Both the position numbers and the translations under genes were made by a program. Below are positions 62,456 through 64,000 of a stretch of 64,000 bases of DNA, in pieces. The stretch's first letter is position 1; each line of letters starts with the position of its first letter. This stretch comes from Kluyvera sp040932435. Lineage in GTDB: Bacteria > Pseudomonadota > Gammaproteobacteria > Enterobacterales > Enterobacteriaceae. The notes beneath the pieces were generated by a model. The model saw nothing but the letters and a program-made list of their open reading frames with translations, had not been told where the DNA came from and did not search any database. The stretch lies in NCBI RefSeq assembly GCF_040932435.1, contig NZ_JBFQGA010000001.1, positions 434,001 to 498,000 on the forward strand, given 5' to 3'.

Positions 62456-63883
62456 ATGAGCATCAAACGGATGACTATCCCGCAGGACTTTATTCTGGGG
62501 GCAGCGGCCTCAGCTTGGCAGACAGAAGGCTGGAGCGGCAAAAAAGCGGGGCAGGATTCCTGGCCCGATCTTTGGTACAAGAATGACCGCCACGTCTGGC
62601 ATAACGGCTACGGTCCGGCAGTGGCGACGGATTTCATCAACCGTTTTCGTGAAGATGTGCAGCTGATGAAGCTTGCTGGGCTGACCCATTACCGCACCTC
62701 GATCAACTGGTCGCGCTTCCTGACCGACTATGAAGACGTGACGGTTGATGAGGAGTACGCCGCCTATTACGACCAGCTTTTCGATGAGCTGTTGGCGAAC
62801 GGCATTGAGCCGATGATTTGCTTAGAACACTATGAATTGCCGGGTTATCTGTTGGAAAAGTACGGCGGCTGGGGTTCAAAAAAAGTCGTCGAACTCTACG
62901 TGCGCTACGTTGAGCAGGTCTTCTCTCGCTATCATCACAAGGTCACGCGCTGGTTTACCTTCAACGAGCCGATTGTGGTGCAAACCCGCGTCTACCTCGA
63001 TGCGCTGCGCTGGCCATACGAACAGAACACCGGCACCTGGATGCAGTGGAACCATCACAAAGTGCTGGCGACGGCCAAGGTGGTGCAGCTGTTTCGTGAG
63101 AAAGGCTACCAGGGAACGGTAGGCTGCATTCTCAATCCGGAAGTGACCTATCCACGCTCGAGCGCCGCGCATGACCGGCGCGCGGCGGAGGTTTACGACC
63201 TGTTTTATAACCGTGTCTTTCTCGACCCGCTGGTGCACGGCCATTATCCGCAGGCGTTATTCTCGTTACTGGAAAAACACGGCGTGGCTTGGGATTACAG
63301 CGCCGAAGAGCTGGCGATTATCCGCGACAACACGGTCGATGAACTGGGGATCAATCTTTACTATCCTCACCGGGTTAAAGCGCCGTCGCGCGCCTGGCAC
63401 CCCGACACGCCGTTCCATCCCGCTTGGTACTATGAGCCATTTGAATTGCCGGGCAGAAAGATGAATAACTCGCGCGGGTGGGAAATTTATCCGACGATTG
63501 TTTACGACATGGCGATGCGGATTAAAAACGACTACCGTAATATTTCTTGGTTTGTTGCCGAAAGCGGCATGGGAGTCGAAAACGAAGGCCAGTTCCGCAA
63601 CGCCGATGGCGTGATTGCTGACGATTACCGGATTCGTTTTATTAGTGAACATCTGTGGCAGACGCTACGAGCGCGAGAAGATGGCGCGAATTGCCATGGC
63701 TATATGTTGTGGGCCTTTACCGACAACGTTTCGCCGATGAACGCTTTTAAAAACCGCTACGGGTTGATTGAAATCGATCTACAAAACGACCGGGCGCGCC
63801 GCCCTAAGGCCTCAGCAAGCTGGTTCCGTCAGCTACGCGATAGCCGCGAATTGACTGTGGATATCGATGATGAGTGGCGCTAA
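62456..63883 (+). CDS. GH1 6-phospho-beta-glucosidase
   Basis: A 475-residue glycoside hydrolase family 1 enzyme. The acid/base glutamate is E171 in TFNEP and the nucleophile E369 in VAESGMG (usually ENG). FILGAAASAWQTEG is the family's N-terminal block. It hydrolyses the 6-phosphorylated disaccharide delivered by the PTS. AGGAC precedes the ATG, seven bases after the EIIC stop. Confidence 0.9.
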   Translation: MSIKRMTIPQDFILGAAASAWQTEGWSGKKAGQDSWPDLWYKNDRHVWHNGYGPAVATDFINRFREDVQLMKLAGLTHYRTSINWSRFLTDYEDVTVDEEYAAYYDQLFDELLANGIEPMICLEHYELPGYLLEKYGGWGSKKVVELYVRYVEQVFSRYHHKVTRWFTFNEPIVVQTRVYLDALRWPYEQNTGTWMQWNHHKVLATAKVVQLFREKGYQGTVGCILNPEVTYPRSSAAHDRRAAEVYDLFYNRVFLDPLVHGHYPQALFSLLEKHGVAWDYSAEELAIIRDNTVDELGINLYYPHRVKAPSRAWHPDTPFHPAWYYEPFELPGRKMNNSRGWEIYPTIVYDMAMRIKNDYRNISWFVAESGMGVENEGQFRNADGVIADDYRIRFISEHLWQTLRAREDGANCHGYMLWAFTDNVSPMNAFKNRYGLIEIDLQNDRARRPKASASWFRQLRDSRELTVDIDDEWR

Positions 63884-63930
63884 TTTTTGCTAAGATAGCG
63901 GCGGAATAAGCATAACGAACAGGTGATATT

Positions 63931-64000
63931 GTGGAGAAGGCAACCGTCCCGCCGGAAAAGAAGCCCTATCAGGAGATTGGCGATGATTTGCGCGCCCAGA
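63931..64000 (+). CDS. Start of a GntR-family regulator (partial)
   Basis: Only 23 codons are inside the window, from a GTG at 63931 with AGGTGA four bases upstream. PYQEIGDDLRAQ is the usual start of FadR/UxuR-type GntR regulators, which resembles UxuR/ExuR from memory. The frame runs off the end. Confidence 0.5.
   Translation, partial: MEKATVPPEKKPYQEIGDDLRAQ

Overview
The window is chromosomal DNA from a member of the Enterobacteriaceae, most like Enterobacter, Lelliottia, Klebsiella or Kosakonia; the species cannot be fixed from sequence alone. Many proteins are close to E. coli K-12 proteins as I remember them, and the order yqeG - yqeF - kduI - kduD - araE - ygeA - lysR - lysA follows the E. 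coli backbone. REP-type repeats lie between several genes.

Layout. 1-10024: the right part of a genomic island. It carries an unknown gene, an FRG-domain protein next to a PD-(D/E)XK-like protein, and a CP4-57/CP4-44-type set (YfjP-like GTPase, WYL regulator, two secreted proteins, DUF932, antirestriction protein, RadC-like protein, DUF987, CbeA/CbtA toxin-antitoxin). It ends in a copy of the 3' end of tRNA-Gly(CCC) (glyU), which I read as the attachment site. 10025-10789: gene-poor, degenerate sequence. 10790-19023: an F17-like chaperone-usher operon (pilin, chaperone, usher, adhesin) that runs into four regulatory genes: an HD-GYP protein, a MarT/ToxR-like membrane regulator, a FidL-like partner and an FNR-like regulator with an Fe-S cysteine pattern. 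19517-25008: a small secreted protein, a broken VOC gene, a zinc-ribbon protein, a double methyltransferase behind a YjhX (TopAI-type) toxin, the rcnA/rcnR nickel-cobalt efflux pair with two operators, and an unknown membrane protein.

25420-43250: a secreted unknown, a phosphoethanolamine transferase, a KdgM porin, yjdI/yjdJ, a LysE-type exporter with a divergent Lrp regulator, a fluoride riboswitch in front of a CLC-F type antiporter, a flavin monooxygenase with a sulfonate-type ABC transporter, mqo, yqeG, a PACE efflux gene with a divergent LysR regulator, and yqeF.

43733-56399: a pectin-oligomer utilisation cluster. KdgM brings oligogalacturonides through the outer membrane, TogMNAB through the inner membrane. 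Two Ogl lyases cut them, KdgF opens the unsaturated uronate, and KduI and KduD carry the product to 2-keto-3-deoxygluconate. KdgR-type boxes precede kdgM, ogl, kduI, togM and kdgF. araE, with an AraC-type promoter, sits inside the cluster. 56542-59510 is ygeA, lysR and lysA. A five-unit 47-bp tandem array follows, then a beta-glucoside locus (LacI-type regulator, PTS EIIC, GH1 phospho-glucosidase) resembling casRAB of Klebsiella, and the start of a GntR-type regulator cut by the window end.
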